A stretch of 64,000 bases of DNA from Branchiostoma floridae (taxonomy: Eukaryota; Chordata; Leptocardii; Amphioxiformes; Branchiostomatidae): NCBI RefSeq assembly GCF_000003815.2, contig NW_023365722.1, forward strand, positions 97,595 through 161,594. Direction: 5' to 3'. A model generated the notes under the pieces. It did no database searches, was not told the origin of the DNA, and saw nothing but the letters and a program-made list of their open reading frames with translations. Made by a program: the position numbers and the translations under genes. Shown piece after piece: positions 14,301 through 22,839 of the stretch (the stretch's first letter is position 1; each line of letters begins with the position of its first letter).

Positions 14301-17300
14301 TTAACAGAGGGGGCCATTCCCCCCCGTCTTGCAGTCTGTAATTATTCCCTCTGCTCTGGCATATGTTTCGCTCCTTTTAATTGGCCAATGCCTTCATATC
14401 CTGTGTGTATCGCTCCTTCTGATTTGTCAAAATGAATCGACACCGGCACTGGTGTCGATTTGCATCGACACTGGTGCCGGTGCGACACCGCTGCCGGTGT
14501 CGATTCATTCTGACCAATCAGAAGGGCGATACACGCCGGGCTTGCTGGAATCTTTGTGTTACGGCATCATAACCAACGTGAAACGGGGCCTTCTGATTGG
14601 TCCGCGGCGCCTGGCTATATGATAATATCTTTTAAAGTGTTTGAAAGAGGAGCCTATCCTTCTCGTCCCACCACCTTTACCTTCCCAACCAAAGTCAGGT
14701 AGCCATTTTTGAAAGAATGTATTCTAAACCCCAGAACATAACGTTCTGGATAAAGCACTCTAACCGTTACGCGAACACGGTGCCAAAGACATCTGTATAA
14801 ATCCTGAAACAGTCCAGAAATAGGCGAGCGTGGTTTGCTAGAATTATTAAGATAAAATACGGATGAACGGGTAAAATGATACTAATCTCCTGTTAGTCTC
14901 TTTTAATGGCAGAATAATTTTTGATGGTTCAAGTCTCTACAGGTGCAAGACAAGGAGAATCTGGAGTACATCTTCTCAACATACATGTACTTTCCGTTTC
15001 GTCAAACGACGTCTGTACCCTCTGTGTTTGACGCAAACCCCTTCTCAGAATTGTCATTTTCCTACTTTTCTTATTTCAAACCAAACATGTAGATTTTGAG
15101 CTCCTATGCATGCCGACATTGAAAACAACTGACCTGAAATTAACGACATGAAGTACATAGGACATATATCCAAAAGAGATCATTCACACCTCTAGCATAC
15201 ATTACTATGAAATAATCTCTTTGGGGATTTTGTAGGGAACTGCTGTGGTAACATACTGCGGCACGCTACAGAGACGGTCGACCAAACTACGAGCTACGCG
15301 GTTCCAGATGGTTGGACCATGTGCTACATCGACGGACGTGACACTGCCTACCACAACACCACGTGTGAGGACCTACTCCAGGGAATTCCCCAGTACGGAG
15401 ATGCTAATCAACTGCGCGCAGCCGGAGGAAGCTTCGGGTGCTGGCACGGCATTACTGGTGGGTCACCCGGACCGGCGTTCGCATCGAATAATGTTATTCA
15501 GTCTAGCTGCCGAGATAACATCCAACAGACGACAAGACTCGCATCCTGGACTCCGAGCACAACAACATTTGGTGTTTGTATAAGGGGGATCACCTGTGGT
15601 GAGTACTGTACAAATTTATGTCTCTATACAACCACCTCAAAACTGTTTTGTTATGTGTGTCTGTGTGTCTGTGTGTCTGTGTCTGTCTGTGTATCTGTAT
15701 GTATGTGAACAGCATAACTCGAGAAAGCCTTACTAAGGGGGCTGTTCTTCTATTCTTGAAGGGGGCTAAGAGAAAATCTCTTTTGGAATGGGTAGTGTCC
15801 ATACTAAGCATTTTATTATTGACGTCAAAAGTTTACCGAAAAACTGTTGGGATTATGTCGAACACCAAAAGAAACTTTCCGATAAATTTGTCGACTAAAT
15901 CATTTCCTGATATCAAAAACTAATTAGCTAATGATGCTTACATTTGGCACACGGATGCCTAAAACATATCTCCAAAGGATTTGTGGATACGTTACACCAC
16001 TTAATAAAAGATCTTTCCCTCCACTCATTCTTATTATCCATGGCCTTGGGCAGATCTTCCATTGAACAGCAAGCGTCATCACAAAGCTATTACGAGTAAC
16101 TGGAAAGGCCGACATTTGCTTGAGAGCAAATACAGCATATTTCAGCCATCACCCCATGTAACAATAGAGTGTTCCAAAATCACCCATGTGCGGAAATGGA
16201 ACACTTCTGCTTTATAATAAAAATCACTTCTACTAATCAGCCCCAAAAGGAATTTTACAAAATTACCTCATGTAAGAATGGACTCTTCCAGTGCATTCCA
16301 TGTGAATTAGCAAAATAGACCAGTCCACAAATTCTCAAACTGATAACATGGCCTTTTGAATAAGAAACCAGTCCAAAATTGAATTTTTCAAAGGGTGCAT
16401 TGAAAGATAAAGCAGGCCAATCCAAAAACACTTCCGCTACAAATGGAATTTTGAATCATCACCTACCCAAAACTGAATTTGAACATCCCCCCCCCCCGGG
16501 GGGTGGGGGGGTGGAATGGAATCTTCCTGTGATACCCCTACGGAAAGTGATCGGTTGCCTATTTAATCAAGTTATATTATATAGACATGTACAGCAGGCC
16601 TGCAGGTGCAGACTTTAGGGGTCAATGACCTTGAGGTTTTTGGATCCCTCTGGCTATTGGAATATGACCACCAAAAAGCCCAAATGTACCATTTTGAAGT
16701 GGTTTATGTCAAACATTATACGTGGGTCATTTCAATAAATATCTAGTGCACCTCTTCACCAAAATAGGTGGAGACTAGGTACAGAATTGTCTCAATGTAA
16801 AATCACTCGTATTAAGGTGGTGGGTGTGGACAGGACCGGGCACTGTACACCTGGTGTAACGTCAAATTCAGTTTGGGGCCTCCTGGTGTTTGAACTTGGC
16901 ACTCGGCGGACATGTTTCGGCATGGACATGCTGTGGTGTTGATTTTTTTGGGACGCATACCTTTCAATGTAAGTTGAAAGCTGAACCTCTAAAGGGCTGT
17001 TGCAGGTGTAACAATACGAAATAAAAATGAAATGGTGAGGTCACTAGAATAGGTGTAGTTTTGGATTTCACCGTTTACCATCGGTAGATATATAAGAACA
17101 ATGATGGAATAATTTTGCCAAACGTCAAACCATATCAACCCCACAACACACCATACGCACCATTACAAAACAAAATATTTCTTTGGTCTCTTGTATTCCT
17201 TTGTTGCATATACTTGAGTCTCGACATATTTTTCCTTGTATGAACCTGTCTTCAAGCAACCTTTATCTCCTAATACGAAGTCTCTACCGTTGACTACAAT

Positions 17301-20300
17301 AGAATTATTAAGTGCCTGTATCAATTATATGCAAATAAGTTATTCATTAGTATAATGCACATCCTGTTATATGTACCTTCACCTCCAATATGACTTTTTT
17401 TTTAGTATTTAGGAACTAGTTTGTTTACCTGTGTGTTTCTAAAGACTTACCAGTGTTTTTGTAGAATTAAGGAACAGATATATTAACTTGCGCGTAGATA
17501 GTGTTCACAATGAGAAACTAGTATTCACTTGTGTTTTTGTTAGTGCTTTGGAAATGTTTCCTGAACAATAAAGAAAATACAAGTTGAAAACATTATTCCG
17601 TACCGTAATCGCTGTGACACCGGCTCATGTTTTGTTGGCTCATATATACTACCATAATATAGCGAGCTGTGGTTCTTACATGTCAAAGTATTTTGAAGTT
17701 TACATCTCTTGTTGGCCAACTTTTCAGACCCCGCTAAACATTGTATTCATCGTTACAATTACTGTACAATATACATTGACTTGAATTCGCACACTTACCA
17801 GGATTGTGTGAACTTCAGAGTTTTTGGTTGACATTTTTAAAAATCTGTTTACAGGACGAGATGCCACATATCTGACATCTTACAAGGGCTGGCACTACTA
17901 CAAGGTACCTGTAACCGGATATATGACATCGACCAACGTGAAGGCAACGTGTGAGGCAGCGGGGTACGTGACGCCGTGTCCCGGGGACAGCGCCTGTGGG
18001 TATTCCTCCTCGTCGTGCTTCCAAACAGGCTTGTTGGAATGTTACAGACCCATGATGGAAGTATCCCAGCAGCTGTGTGGTGCTAGTCCAAGCGGCTGTT
18101 CACAGCTGTACGGCGTGTACCAGTTCATGAACAACTGGGGTAATGATGCCTCCTGTGGTGCAGAGTCGGGACACTGGTACGCCAATGGCAATGTACAGCA
18201 AAACAAGTACGCCTTCTGTGCCACAGGTAAGTTCTGCTTGTAAAATTCTTGTTTAAACTAACTATTCTTACTTAGAACTTTTTTCCTCCATGAAAAATGG
18301 AGGTATAGTTTTTGGTGTGTCTGTCTGTCTGCGTGTTTGTGTTTCCGGATATTTGTGGGCACCATAACTCTAGAACCTCTGGATGGATTGTTATTATATT
18401 TCGTATGTGGGCATGTGTTGTAAAACGAAGGTCAGGGTCGATTTTGGGCCCCCTGGTGTGCCTTGGTACTGAAGCTAAAGTTCGATTTTTTAAATCTTTT
18501 GAGCTGGACATGCTATGGTCTTGATTTCTTTTGGTGGCAGATAACTTGTGATGTGAGGAAGAAATGGTGCATGTTTGGGTCCCCTAGTGGCTTGCTCTGA
18601 AACTGCAGGGGTATTCTGGTCAAAATCTTCCAAAGAGCAAAGCGGAACATAGGAAGGGCAGATTTCCATGATATTCAGCATGCAGGTATCTTTGGCAGAG
18701 ATGTACATCTTGAAGTGCAAATTATGCAAATGTGGACTTAACTTGCATACTTAATTATTTGGGAAAATCTATTTTTCACGGTATTTTACATTTAGATGAC
18801 TCGAATACATAGTAACGTGTAGTTTGTGGCAGGTGGAATATCAGCAGGTGCCAATTATACAAATAACTCACTAATTTATATAATCAACGTGAAAGCGTCA
18901 TAATTAAGAGCAAGTAGTAAATGATTGGATTATAAGCATTGTGATCTGTGCTAGTTAGATAAATGTGTACATAACCAGACATGAATTATGCAGATGTGCA
19001 AGTCATTTGCATAATCAGAATATTTCATGGAGGTATGAGGTCTCTGAACTCTTGTTTCTCGTGTATCCATATTATCAACTGTTTGGTGTTGTCATAGACA
19101 CCCCTTGTCTCTGGTGTGGAATGACAAAGTGGAGGTCATCCTCATATGGGCAAAAGGGTTGTTTTTTTAGGGGATTAATCGCCTCAAGATTCGATTGACA
19201 ACGGGTGACCCTAAGTAGCCCATTGAAAGTCCCAAGGCACAGACTGGGACATCTGGAGCGAATTACTGCCCAATTAGTATACCGTGCTGGTGGGGACATC
19301 TGTATAAACATTTAACTCGCACCACATGTACAACAGAAATCCGTAGCTCGGGGGACAGTGTTTAAACAGGTGCCCACAGTCACGTTCATGTTGACGCCAA
19401 TCTTACATTGATAAATCTAAATCTTACATTAGACCTTCAAATGGGCTATGTAGCAAAGAAGTGTAATAGCTGCATGGTCAAATGAGCTGAATTTGGGAAA
19501 ATCACTCCCGATTCACGCAGACAGAAGGTGGCACCGATTTTAACTGGTGCTGACATAGCTGGTTGGGAGCAAGTACATCAGAGAAAAAGAAAAAACGACT
19601 TCAAGTTTCAAGTGATGAAAACATAGTGGCTAGGATCACCCTTGGATGCGACAGGTCCACAGAGACTCTTCACTGCGGATGCTAACGTTACGTTCATGAG
19701 TCATGAAAACAAACCATCAGTGCCAATATGTAAACTACTTGCAATACAAGATCACTGTTATCAGACCAGATCCTCAAAGTAAGAAAACATCCGCTCTTCG
19801 AACAAATTTAAATACTCAAAACAGAAGGATTTCTGTACAGAATGTATAAAACCTGGAATAGTTTGCTGTAAGGAAATTGGATTTTGTCCCATTGTTCATT
19901 GACCTAATGTAGACTTTCTACTATCTGTGACTCTTGTGAATATACAGTATATACTGTATATGATATTTTCTGTGTGTTATTTATTTTTCGAACCATTGAT
20001 ATTGATAAATGAAGGGACACAAGAAAAATATAGTTGCAATAGACATTGTAAAAGTTAGTAGTGTCTCGACATAATGTCATAGAACGTTACCAGTATGTAC
20101 GAGGGCGGTTCAAAAGTAATGCCACTGGTTTTATAACAGGCTCATGTTTACATCGAATGAGTTGAAATTTGGCACAAAGGTACATCTCCTCTTGAGATTG
20201 AAATTTGTGTTTACTACATGCATAATAATTACCATATCTAATCTGTCCTATATCATTTCTTTCAGCTCTACGTCACGACAACATCTGGAAAAATGGAAGG

Positions 20301-20321
20301 TTGCCTACTACTACTACGTAA
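57..20321 (+). CDS. CCP/sushi-EGF mosaic extracellular protein, 5'-partial gene
   Basis: Gene-level entry joining 19 exons (listed separately), about 1,194 codons within the window. Probably a secreted or cell-surface adhesion, complement-like or lectin-like protein; function unknown. Order: Pro/Gln-rich linker, CCP1 with a long insertion, CCP2-6, one EGF, CCP7-11, two different Cys-rich domains, short C-terminal tail. Exon phases chain without a break: whole-domain exons are phase 1-1, and four CCPs are split by a phase-0 intron after their first cysteine. The first exon and any signal peptide lie upstream of the window. I place the end at TAA 20319-20321, with an AATAAA at 20675. The final exon is the weakest call: exon 17855-18226 ends in phase 1 and could equally splice to phase-1 exons of the gene downstream. 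Confidence 0.8.
554..1180. mobile_element. Harbinger-type MITE in first intron
   Basis: Imperfect terminal inverted repeats GGCCCAATTTACACGAGGCA (557-576) and GGCACGATTTACACGAGGCA (reverse strand, 1177-1158). TAA stands on both sides (554-556 and 1178-1180), the size and form of a PIF/Harbinger target duplication. A perfect palindrome ACGACGTACGTCGT lies just inside each end (about 584 and 1135). The GC-rich interior has no intact gene. Confidence 0.75.
1318..1788 (+). CDS. CCP-mosaic gene exon: CCP1 plus about 100-residue insertion
   Basis: Acceptor TTTCAG at 1312-1317, donor GTAGGG at 1789, phase 1-1. The first 60 residues are a CCP (Cys pattern [25 protein letters not shown]). The following 105 residues (PIEPEVV to LSDLG) contain no cysteine and look mostly helical. 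The last CCP cysteine is then supplied by the next exon (RRPVC), so the extra block sits inside the CCP between its Trp and its final Cys. Confidence 0.8.
2011..2072 (+). CDS. CCP-mosaic gene exon: end of CCP1 and start of CCP2
   Basis: Acceptor TTTATTGCAG, donor GTACTT; 62 bases, phase 1 in and phase 0 out. Codes for [15 protein letters not shown]: the first Cys closes CCP1 and the CG pair opens CCP2. Same layout as the small exons at 3243 and 4722. Confidence 0.7.
2248..2395 (+). CDS. CCP-mosaic gene exon: CCP2, second part
   Basis: AG at 2246-2247, donor GTAATG at 2396; phase 0 in, phase 1 out. Codes [28 protein letters not shown] and AQCDPG, the standard C-GY-C-G-W-C sushi pattern. The acceptor lacks a strong pyrimidine tract. 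Confidence 0.8.
2575..2772 (+). CDS. CCP-mosaic gene exon: CCP3
   Basis: AG at 2573-2574, donor GTATGC at 2773, phase 1-1. Holds [26 protein letters not shown] and GCSWTGNW. This is a six-cysteine-type CCP whose closing Cys is supplied by the next small exon (SLTC). An N-glycosylation sequon NTT follows. Confidence 0.8.
3243..3298 (+). CDS. CCP-mosaic gene exon: end of CCP3 and start of CCP4
   Basis: Acceptor after a TTTTTTTTTCTTTGACAG tract, donor GTAGGC at 3299; 56 bases, phase 1 to 0. Translation [18 protein letters not shown] repeats the C..DCG layout of exons 2011 and 4722. Confidence 0.7.
3665..3830 (+). CDS. CCP-mosaic gene exon: CCP4, second part
   Basis: AG at 3663-3664, donor GTATTA at 3831; phase 0 to 1. 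Codes [41 protein letters not shown]: full sushi signature with the extra disulfide pair. Confidence 0.85.
3966..4157. mobile_element. Short MITE, family 'ACGTCACATTTCC', copy 1
   Basis: About 190 bases. Left end ACGTCACATTTCCAAACC, right end GGTTTGGAAATGTGACGT, in the intron before exon 4247. Related copies at 22124, 41309 and 56560 share this terminus and a GG/CCGG-rich subterminal stretch. Confidence 0.75.
4247..4411 (+). CDS. CCP-mosaic gene exon: CCP5
   Basis: AG at 4245-4246, donor GTACGT at 4412, phase 1-1. Contains [38 protein letters not shown]. The closing cysteine comes from the following exon (LFC). Confidence 0.85.
4440..4720 (+). repeat. Interspersed-repeat 3' end (TAGTCGATG / AAACGTCTGG motif)
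   Basis: Contains ACGAAGGATAGTCGATG, then AAACGTCTGGCCGTTTTC and AACTGCTTTTTGGTATATCTT. Parts recur at 5565-5690 and, in reverse, at 6120-6175, showing it is interspersed. The layout resembles the end of a non-LTR or Penelope-like element, but the family is not identifiable by eye. Confidence 0.5.
4722..4786 (+). CDS. CCP-mosaic gene exon: end of CCP5 and start of CCP6
   Basis: AG at 4720-4721, donor GTACGT at 4787; 65 bases, phase 1 to 0. Translation includes [13 protein letters not shown], the third copy of the small C..DCG exon type. Confidence 0.7.
5092..5290. mobile_element. Short fold-back MITE, copy 1
   Basis: Arms GGCGAAAGGAATTCTAGGTA / GTAATATGCCAAAGGTAAAGG (from 5106) and the inverse at 5236-5275 (GGCCTTTACCTTTGACATAT, GAATTCCTGTCGCC). 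A second copy lies at 59340-59530, upstream of MGST1. Confidence 0.75.
5334..5497 (+). CDS. CCP-mosaic gene exon: CCP6, second part
   Basis: AG at 5332-5333, donor GTATGT at 5498; phase 0 to 2. Codes [34 protein letters not shown]. The closing Cys is the first residue pair (RC) of the next exon. Confidence 0.8.
5948..6107 (+). CDS. CCP-mosaic gene exon: EGF domain and start of CCP7
   Basis: Acceptor CCCCAG at 5942-5947; phase 2 to 0. Codes an EGF-like module ([33 protein letters not shown]) followed by IPCPNFP, the start of CCP7. The donor must be GTTGGT at 6108, which is weak but is the only choice keeping phase 0 with the next exon. Confidence 0.8.
6574..6796 (+). CDS. CCP-mosaic gene exon: CCP7, second part
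   Basis: AG at 6572-6573, donor GTACAT at 6797; phase 0 to 1. Codes PENGFFHC, a Ser/Asp-rich loop, [22 protein letters not shown] and KPCLG. The first loop (about 25 residues) is longer than usual for a CCP. Confidence 0.8.
7178..7372. mobile_element. Short MITE with inverted termini
   Basis: Left arm TAGCCGATGCGACTAGC near 7206, right arm reverse complement TAGCCGATGGGACTAGCC near 7333-7350. GACTTT/AAAGAC pairs lie inside and a (CAAA)n run at 7222-7250. No coding content. Confidence 0.65.
7445..7633 (+). CDS. CCP-mosaic gene exon: CCP8
   Basis: Acceptor TTGCAG, donor GTTAGT at 7634, phase 1-1. A complete six-Cys [47 protein letters not shown]. Very close in sequence to the exon at 12341 and to a decayed fragment at 11052, so all three come from one ancestral exon. 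Confidence 0.9.
8207..8392 (+). CDS. CCP-mosaic gene exon: CCP9, first cysteine replaced by Tyr
   Basis: Acceptor CTCCAG, donor GTAAAT at 8393, phase 1-1. Codes [44 protein letters not shown]. The sister exon at 11779 reads VQCP where this one reads VQYP (TAC for TGT), so the first disulfide partner is lost. The flanking intron is also duplicated. Confidence 0.88.
8812..10850. mobile_element. Possible 2-kb non-autonomous DNA transposon
   Basis: TGCCTTGCCGCG near 8819 and its inverse CGCGGCAAGGCA near 10825 could be the termini of one element lying between CCP9 and CCP10. Inside is AT-rich sequence, a CpG-rich block (9976-10205) and short GGAAGGGCCTTT and CCAACCAT repeats (10710-10795). No transposase is recognisable. 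Without target duplications the boundary is uncertain. Confidence 0.4.
9976..10205. promoter_or_regulatory. CpG-rich block with E2F-like and ETS-like motifs
   Basis: Locally very GC- and CpG-rich inside AT-rich flanks. TTTGGCGC occurs at 9996 and 10022 (E2F-like consensus) and CCGGAAGTG near 10125 (ETS-like). No associated exon is visible. It may be transposon sequence or a captured promoter; function is conjecture. Confidence 0.25.
10988..11045. repeat. (CT)n microsatellite
   Basis: Pyrimidine run of TCTC, CCCTCTTT and CTCTCTGTCTCT units, directly upstream of the decayed CCP fragment. It has apparently replaced the first two thirds of that exon. Confidence 0.8.
11052..11107 (+). pseudogene. 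Relic of a CCP exon (3' third only)
   Basis: CTGTCAGGCCGATTCGACC matches CTGTCAGCCCGATTCAACC in the live exon at 12341. The fragment still reads [16 protein letters not shown], but lacks the upstream CCP part and has GGAGG where the donor GT should be. It marks a third copy of the CCP8/CCP11 exon lost after duplication. Confidence 0.8.
11264..11637. mobile_element. piggyBac-type MITE filled with (TG)n
   Basis: Perfect 10-base inverted ends CCCTTGTCCT / AGGACAAGGG, flanked by TTAA on both sides (11260-11263 and 11638-11641), the piggyBac insertion signature. The interior is (TG)n arrays punctuated by TATACG about every 26-34 bases. ATACGGGCTCAGTAGGACAA occurs twice (about 11322 and 11615). 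Confidence 0.75.
11779..11964 (+). CDS. CCP-mosaic gene exon: CCP10
   Basis: Acceptor TATCCCAG, donor GTAAAT at 11965, phase 1-1. Complete [47 protein letters not shown]. Near-duplicate of the exon at 8207. Confidence 0.9.
12341..12529 (+). CDS. CCP-mosaic gene exon: CCP11
   Basis: AG at 12339-12340, donor GTGGGT at 12530, phase 1-1. Complete [48 protein letters not shown]. Paralogous to the exon at 7445. Confidence 0.9.
12695..13649. mobile_element. piggyBac-type MITE, CCCTCAA family, copy 1
   Basis: Left end CCCTCAAGCACCCGAC with GGGGTCC/GGACCCC pairs just inside; right end GGGGTCCGGGTGTTTGAG before TTAA at 13650-13653. Closely related in layout to the element at 45420-46392. Contains several TGACGTCAT motifs. 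No coding region. Confidence 0.65.
13650..14050. mobile_element. MITE, CCCTATTCAGACCGGG family, 3'-truncated copy
   Basis: Starts at the TTAA shared with the preceding element: CCCTATTCAGACCGGG, then a G run and GGCTTTTGAGGCCCTC. Matches the left part of the complete copy at 30548-31253, including GATGACGTCATGCA and CATCTAAG. The matching right end is absent. Carries four or more TGACGTCA-like sites. Confidence 0.65.
14109..14625. mobile_element. Fold-back element with nested palindromes
   Basis: Outer pair TTATCATATAGCC (14109-14121) and GGCTATATGATAA (14613-14625) is a perfect 13-base inversion. A middle pair CTTCTGATTTGTC / GACCAATCAGAAG flanks a core pair AATGAATCGACACCGGCA (14431-14448), exactly inverted at 14492-14509. 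Sits in the intron before exon 15236. Confidence 0.75.
15236..15598 (+). CDS. CCP-mosaic gene exon: unnamed Cys-rich domain A
   Basis: AG at 15234-15235, donor GTGAGT at 15599, phase 1-1, 121 residues. Visible features: NCCGN near the start, [33 protein letters not shown] and [11 protein letters not shown] do not recognise the family. Its size, phase and GW...C start resemble the next exon, so they may be divergent relatives. Confidence 0.75.
16800..16985 (+). repeat. Fragment of the CCTCCATG repeat family (tail part)
   Basis: TTTGGGGCCTCCTGGTGTTTG and GGACATGCTGTGGTGTTGAT parallel the middle of the element at 18280-18750. Lies in the intron between domains A and B. Confidence 0.5.
17855..18226 (+). 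CDS. CCP-mosaic gene exon: unnamed Cys-rich domain B
   Basis: Acceptor TTTACAG, donor GTAAGT at 18227, phase 1-1, 124 residues. Contains [68 protein letters not shown] and YAFCATG. The Cys and aromatic spacing suggests a compact extracellular domain. I believe similar modules occur in other lancelet mosaic proteins, but cannot name one. Confidence 0.8.
18280..18750 (+). repeat. Interspersed repeat, CCTCCATGAAAAATGGAGG family, copy 1
   Basis: Begins with a hairpin CCTCCATGAAAAATGGAGG, then TATAGTTTTTGGTGTGTCTG and a (TCTG)n run. Later parts (GGGCCCCCTGGTGTGCC, GGACATGCTATGGTCTTGAT, AATTATGCAAATG) recur around 16800-16980 and 57620-57780. The hairpin end recurs inverted at 56150-56205. Confidence 0.65.
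20098..20225 (+). mobile_element. mariner-like 5' end fragment
   Basis: TACGAGGGCGGTTCAAAAGT begins at 20098 after a TA, the form of a mariner terminal repeat. GAGTTGAAATTTGGCAC follows, typical of the 5' part of such elements. No opposite end is seen, and the sequence runs straight into the acceptor of the putative terminal exon at 20266. Confidence 0.5.
20266..20321 (+). CDS. CCP-mosaic gene, putative terminal exon
   Basis: Acceptor TTTCTTTCAG at 20256-20265. Reading on in phase 1 gives [18 protein letters not shown] and TAA at 20319-20321. An AATAAA at 20675-20680 would give a 3' UTR of about 350 bases. The acceptor lies just downstream of a mariner-like fragment. Weaker than the others because there is no domain signal. 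Confidence 0.5.
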
Positions 20322-20674
20322 CGACAACAGAGTTGAACTTGGACAGCAGTCAGATTAATAGTAACAGTAGATTTTAAATGCAACACAATCTATCACCTCG
20401 ACGACACGGAAGTCTATATATGTCTTCAAGCTTGACAATCACTCTATAGATCCATGAACTTTGTGGTACTAATAAGCATGGAAACAATTTGTTACAAGGT
20501 CAACAGAATTACAAAATGTGTTTTGTTTGAATACTTTACAAAGAGTCATTGTTATAGAAGTAAACCCACAGTTATAAAAATACTGCGTCTTTGCCATGTT
20601 CTGCAAGATTTTTATATTCTCGATGTTTGTGTCTTGAGGTGTGAAAAACGTGTGTTTGATGTATATTTTGATGA

Positions 20675-20680
20675 AATAAA
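20675..20680 (+). terminator. Polyadenylation signal AATAAA (candidate) of the CCP-mosaic gene
   Basis: AATAAA in GATGAAATAAAGGTATAGG, about 354 bases after the proposed stop codon. Its relevance depends on the terminal exon call at 20266. Confidence 0.45.
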
Positions 20681-20910
20681 GGTATAGGTAATTGTGCGGA
20701 TTCGTTTGTCTTGCAAATGACTAGTTTCTTTCAATGTGGACAATCATGGCCTTTTCTGCTTTCTACAAACATCTTGAAAAATAAGCATTGTTTCAAATCA
20801 GATATAGTAATTAAAAACGCTTAAAGTTTATATGTCATAAAAAAGCAACATGAATGCTTTAACTAAGACGTTTCTACAAAATGTACACCCACCTGATATT
20901 GTTGACTCGT

Positions 20911-21085
20911 GCGATGACCGAGTGGGTACAGTGCTTGCCTTAAATTCGGTAGGTCGTGAGTTCGATCCCCGGCCGTGTCATACCAAAGACTTTAAAATGT
21001 TAAACTTAAACACACATCACTAACACTGACGGACTCGCCCACTGCTGTAGTGGCTTGCACAAATGTGTGGCCCAAGGGTGACAGA
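20911..21085 (+). mobile_element. tRNA-derived SINE
   Basis: A-box-like GATGACCGAGTGGGTAC and B-box GAGTTCGATCC about 45 bases apart, as in tRNA-Ser/Leu-like SINE heads. The body follows with CACTAACACTGACGGACTC. Not a tRNA gene: no acceptor-stem pairing is seen. Confidence 0.65.
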
Positions 21086-21583
21086 AATGGAGATCAAACT
21101 TTTAGTTATTGACTCCTGTCGCTAGGTAACTAAGTTGATAATAACGCCCTTGACGTCCCGTTCTTTACGTCATAGTAAGAACGGCAGCCGATTCGGCACT
21201 TGACATTCGGGATTCGAACAAACTTATTCTGGGAAGCGGAAAAAACAAACATTATGCAGATATGCATTTGAAAATAGTTTACGATTAGCATGTACTCTTT
21301 ATTCCTTAAAGTAACGTTTGGCCGAATTGATGTCAAGGAACCAGGTTCCGAACCAAATCCCGTTGTTACCACGATGCCATGAGCGATCATTATACCTAGG
21401 TTGTTTGGTGGCAGGAATTTAAGAGCTGAAACGTATGATTTGTAATTACAAGATTCGATCTTGAATAACACCAGAAGGGTGTATATTTTGTACAAACGTG
21501 TCGAATGCGTTCATTGGATAGCACTTATGCTCGAGGGGTGATTGTAATGAGGAACTGTAGCAGTTGTATTACAGTATCACTAG

Positions 21584-22122
21584 TAAAGCCCCCTTCACAC
21601 GAGAGCACGAATGAGCCGGAATGCCGTCAGAATGAAAATTCTTTTCTATTCCTGGCAATTCGTAGTGTGTTCTAACTGCATTCCAGCTATTCCTGGCCGT
21701 TCTTTTGGCTAGCCTGAAAGTTTTTGACAAGTTAAACACTGTCGAGGTGCATTCGAAGTGGAGAAATATCGAAAGACATTCAAAGTGGATTCTGAATGTA
21801 TTTTAACTATTCCTACTGCAGCCTGACCGCATTCTGCGGCATTCCAACATTCTTCGAAACATTCTTATCTCATTCGATCGAGAATTGAAACGGCAAGCCA
21901 TCTCGAATCCTGCCCGAATGTGGCCGAAACAATATCTGGAATGTAGTCGGAATTTTCATTCTGACGGCATTCTGGCTCATTCCTTCTCGTGTGAAGGGGA
22001 TTTAAGGCCTATTTGGAATTCCTACCCGAATGGCCCTGAATGTGGCACAAATTTTGCAAATACTTCATTCCGGCTGGTTCTGTATGATTCCTGCTGATTC
22101 GGTTTCAGTGTGAAGGCCCTAT
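21584..22122. mobile_element. Harbinger-like fold-back MITE, long arms, copy 1
   Basis: Left arm CCCCCTTCACACGAGA, then GAATGAGCCGGAATGCCGTC and AGAATGAAAATTC (21590-21640). The same sequence is inverted at 21948-22000. An outer terminus GTGTGAAGGCCCTATAAGG closes at about 22120. The interior is a mosaic of repeated ATTCC units. Copy 2 lies at 24306-24810. Confidence 0.7.
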
Positions 22123-22123
22123 A

Positions 22124-22334
22124 AGGCTAATGTCACATTTCCACAAAGGGGCCCGACCGGACAGTTATGGAGAAAGAAAAGTACGATAGAAAAGACAGCA
22201 AGAACACAAAACGTGCTAAAAACAATTCAACAGCATTTCTTGTGCCTACGTATTGGCATAAACTTTGATTTTTTCGTTTCCGCAAACAACCCGGCCGGAC
22301 CCCGGGTAAACGTAGGAAATGTGACGTAGGCCTA
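22124..22334. mobile_element. Short MITE, family 'ACGTCACATTTCC', copy 2
   Basis: Ends TAATGTCACATTTCC and GGAAATGTGACGTAGGCCTAA, with GGCCCGACCGGAC and GGCCGGACCCC just inside. It abuts the fold-back MITE to its left. Confidence 0.75.
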
Positions 22335-22839
22335 AGATGACAGCCAATCATAGAATCGCGCTTTCATATAGAAATGAGGATTTGTGGGATGAACTTGATG
22401 GTGATGCGAAATTCTATATTAAAGCATATTGCATGTCATTTTTATGTGAAACCACGCATTCTTTCATACTTTTGATATGTGTCACTTATATAAGACTTGA
22501 AAGGTTGCAGGAGGGTTGTGCATTTTTAAAGTAGAAGAAGATAAATGTAAACAACTGGCCTACGGACCTGATGAAAATATTTACGGATGTTTACTACTTT
22601 TGTTTATCCAGCGATGGGATCATTATCTAAAGCTTATCACAGCAGTCTGTATGAACATTTAATGATCAATCAATTTTGATGCCTATAGATACAGTACAAA
22701 AGGCTTTATATCTGATATAAATGAGGGAAATATGTTATAGGCCAACTTCAGGAGGAGATCTGAAACTTGCTCATTTTTTTACTCTTATAGTTAGGAGCAG
22801 TCTGATATGGTTTGTCTTCTTCTCTTTTTTCAACAAAAC

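Noticed and set aside
20911-20980. A tRNA gene
   Set aside because: A and B boxes are present but the acceptor stem and anticodon arm do not pair, and a SINE body follows.
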